Positions 4,443 through 5,409 of a stretch of 5,409 bases of DNA are shown here, one piece after another (the first letter of the stretch is position 1; every line of letters starts with the position of its first letter). The stretch spans positions 1-5,409 of the forward strand of contig CANBSV010000178.1 in assembly GCA_947372225.1 (NCBI GenBank). The letters run 5' to 3'. The position numbers were made by a program, and so were the translations under genes. Source of the DNA: Burkholderiales bacterium (GTDB lineage Bacteria; Pseudomonadota; Gammaproteobacteria; Burkholderiales; Burkholderiaceae_C). The notes under the pieces are model-generated. The model was not told the DNA's origin. It made no database searches and was given only the letters and a program-made list of their open reading frames with translations.

Positions 4443-5409
4443 AGCCAACGCCGCCGCCGAGCGGCGCGAAGCGGCTGGCCGACTCGCTCGCAAGCCGCGG
4501 CACTGGGCCTTTGCCAGGGCAGAGAACCCCCTGGGCAGCTTCGTACCGTTCTCCTCGCTCGTCGGCGCCCACGACGTGATCACGCGCGGCGGTGACTACC
4601 TGCGCATCTGGCGGCTCGACGGCGTGGCGTTCGAGTGCGCCGACGAGCACCTGATCGCCGAACGGCACGAGGCCCTGTGCAGCCTGCTGCGCAACCTGGC
4701 CGGCGGCCAGTGGGCCGTGTGGACGCACAGGCTGCACCGCGTCGTCGGCGATGCGCTTCAAGACCCGGCCGCACCTGGCTTTGCGCGTGACCTCTCCATG
4801 GCTTACCAAGCGAAGCTCGGCGAACGCCGGATGATGAGCAACGAGCTTTACTTCACCCTCGTGTACCGGCCGAACGTCTCGCGCATGAGCCGTGCGCTGC
4901 AATCGACGCAGCGCTCCCGCGCCACCATCGCAGAAGCCCAGGCCGATGCGCTGCGAGTGATGGAAGAACGCTCGGCGCTGGTCGGGCGCGTGCTCCGCGG
5001 TTTCGGGCCGCAACTGCTCGGTGCGCGCACGCAGGGCGGGCGCAGCTACTCCGAGGTAGCCGAAGTTCTCGGCTACCTGGTCAACGGCTGGTGGCGTGCG
5101 ATCCCGATGGCCGCCGGCCCGCTGTATCGGACCCTGCCGACGACGCGCCTGTCATTCGGTGGCGACAAGCTCGAACTGCGTCATGGTGACCGGCGCCGCT
5201 ATGCGGCCCTCGTGGACATCAAGGAATACGCCGATGCCGTCGAGCCCGGCATCCTGAACTCCCTGCTCTACGAAGCCAGCGAGTTCATCGAGACGCAGAG
5301 CTTCTCGATCCTGCCCCGGCGCGAGGCCATGCGCGCGCTCGAACTTCAGCGTGACCAGCTCATCGCAAGCGACGACGTGGTCGAAAGCCAGGTCGCAGAG
5401 ATGGATGTG
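4426..5409 (+). CDS. virB4: VirB4 ATPase, N-terminal part (runs off right edge)
   Basis: The first 328 codons of VirB4, the conserved ATPase that energises pilin extraction and assembly at the inner-membrane base of the channel. The frame stays open to the last base, so the gene is cut by the window edge, not broken. Only the N-terminal CagE/TrbE/VirB-type domain is visible: FVPFSSLVGAHDVITRGGDYLRIWRLDG near residues 39-66, SNELYFTLVYRP near 138-149, then Leu- and Arg-rich helices and LNSLLYEASEFIETQSFSILPRREA near 279-303. The family is usually about 800 residues, with the Walker A and B motifs in the missing half, so catalytic competence cannot be judged. GGGGAG at 4414-4419 lies six bases before ATG 4426. 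A second in-frame ATG at 4435 is an alternative. Overlap with virB3 is 17 nt. Confidence 0.92.
   Translation, partial: MLGMSKANAAAERREAAGRLARKPRHWAFARAENPLGSFVPFSSLVGAHDVITRGGDYLRIWRLDGVAFECADEHLIAERHEALCSLLRNLAGGQWAVWTHRLHRVVGDALQDPAAPGFARDLSMAYQAKLGERRMMSNELYFTLVYRPNVSRMSRALQSTQRSRATIAEAQADALRVMEERSALVGRVLRGFGPQLLGARTQGGRSYSEVAEVLGYLVNGWWRAIPMAAGPLYRTLPTTRLSFGGDKLELRHGDRRRYAALVDIKEYADAVEPGILNSLLYEASEFIETQSFSILPRREAMRALELQRDQLIASDDVVESQVAEMDV

Noticed and set aside
4213..5013. Long - strand open frame (about 266 codons) opposite virB3/virB4
   Set aside because: Antisense frames of this length are common opposite GC-rich genes. The + strand VirB3 and VirB4 frames have family motifs and good ribosome-binding sites.
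1..5409. CRISPR array, tRNA, rRNA, insertion sequence or attachment site
   Set aside because: No regularly spaced repeats, no cloverleaf or rRNA-like segments, no transposase or integrase motifs, and no terminal inverted or flanking direct repeats were seen.

Overview
The window is GC-rich DNA (by eye roughly two thirds G+C) with mostly tightly packed genes. Gene content and codon use suggest a beta- or gammaproteobacterial conjugative plasmid or integrative conjugative element (ICE). No plasmid replication gene, integrase or attachment site is visible, so the carrier type cannot be decided. The host lineage is an inference.

Region 1 (1-369) has no convincing gene. Its first ~100 bases are less GC-rich and carry repeated TCTAC half-sites, including a perfect 17-bp dyad. 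From ~163 to 366 there is a run of short perfect inverted repeats, the best having 10-bp arms. Region 2 (370-1390, + strand) holds a small unrecognised ORF and then a TraR/LuxR-type regulator with an autoinducer-binding domain and a C-terminal helix-turn-helix. A perfect Shine-Dalgarno and ATG lie in the regulator frame inside the small ORF, so the regulator start is ambiguous. Region 3 (1435-2574, - strand) is a rhodanese protein related to the tRNA 2-selenouridine synthase SelU/MnmH. It keeps the catalytic cysteine but has no Walker A motif. It converges on the regulator and diverges from the transfer operon.

Region 4 (2674 to the right edge, + strand) is the start of a P-type (VirB-like) type IV secretion operon: a TrbM/KikA-like periplasmic protein, a VirB1 lytic transglycosylase, VirB2 prepilin, VirB3, and the N-terminal 328 codons of VirB4. 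Spacings of 7-57 bp and one 17-nt overlap indicate one transcription unit. The rest of virB4 and the later mating-pair-formation genes should lie beyond the right edge.

Working model (inference): the LuxR-type protein controls transfer-gene expression, as TraR does on Ti plasmids. TrbM and VirB1 prepare the periplasm and peptidoglycan, VirB2 forms the pilus, and VirB3/VirB4 drive pilin handling and assembly. The SelU-like gene has no known role in this pathway and is the least expected part of the window.
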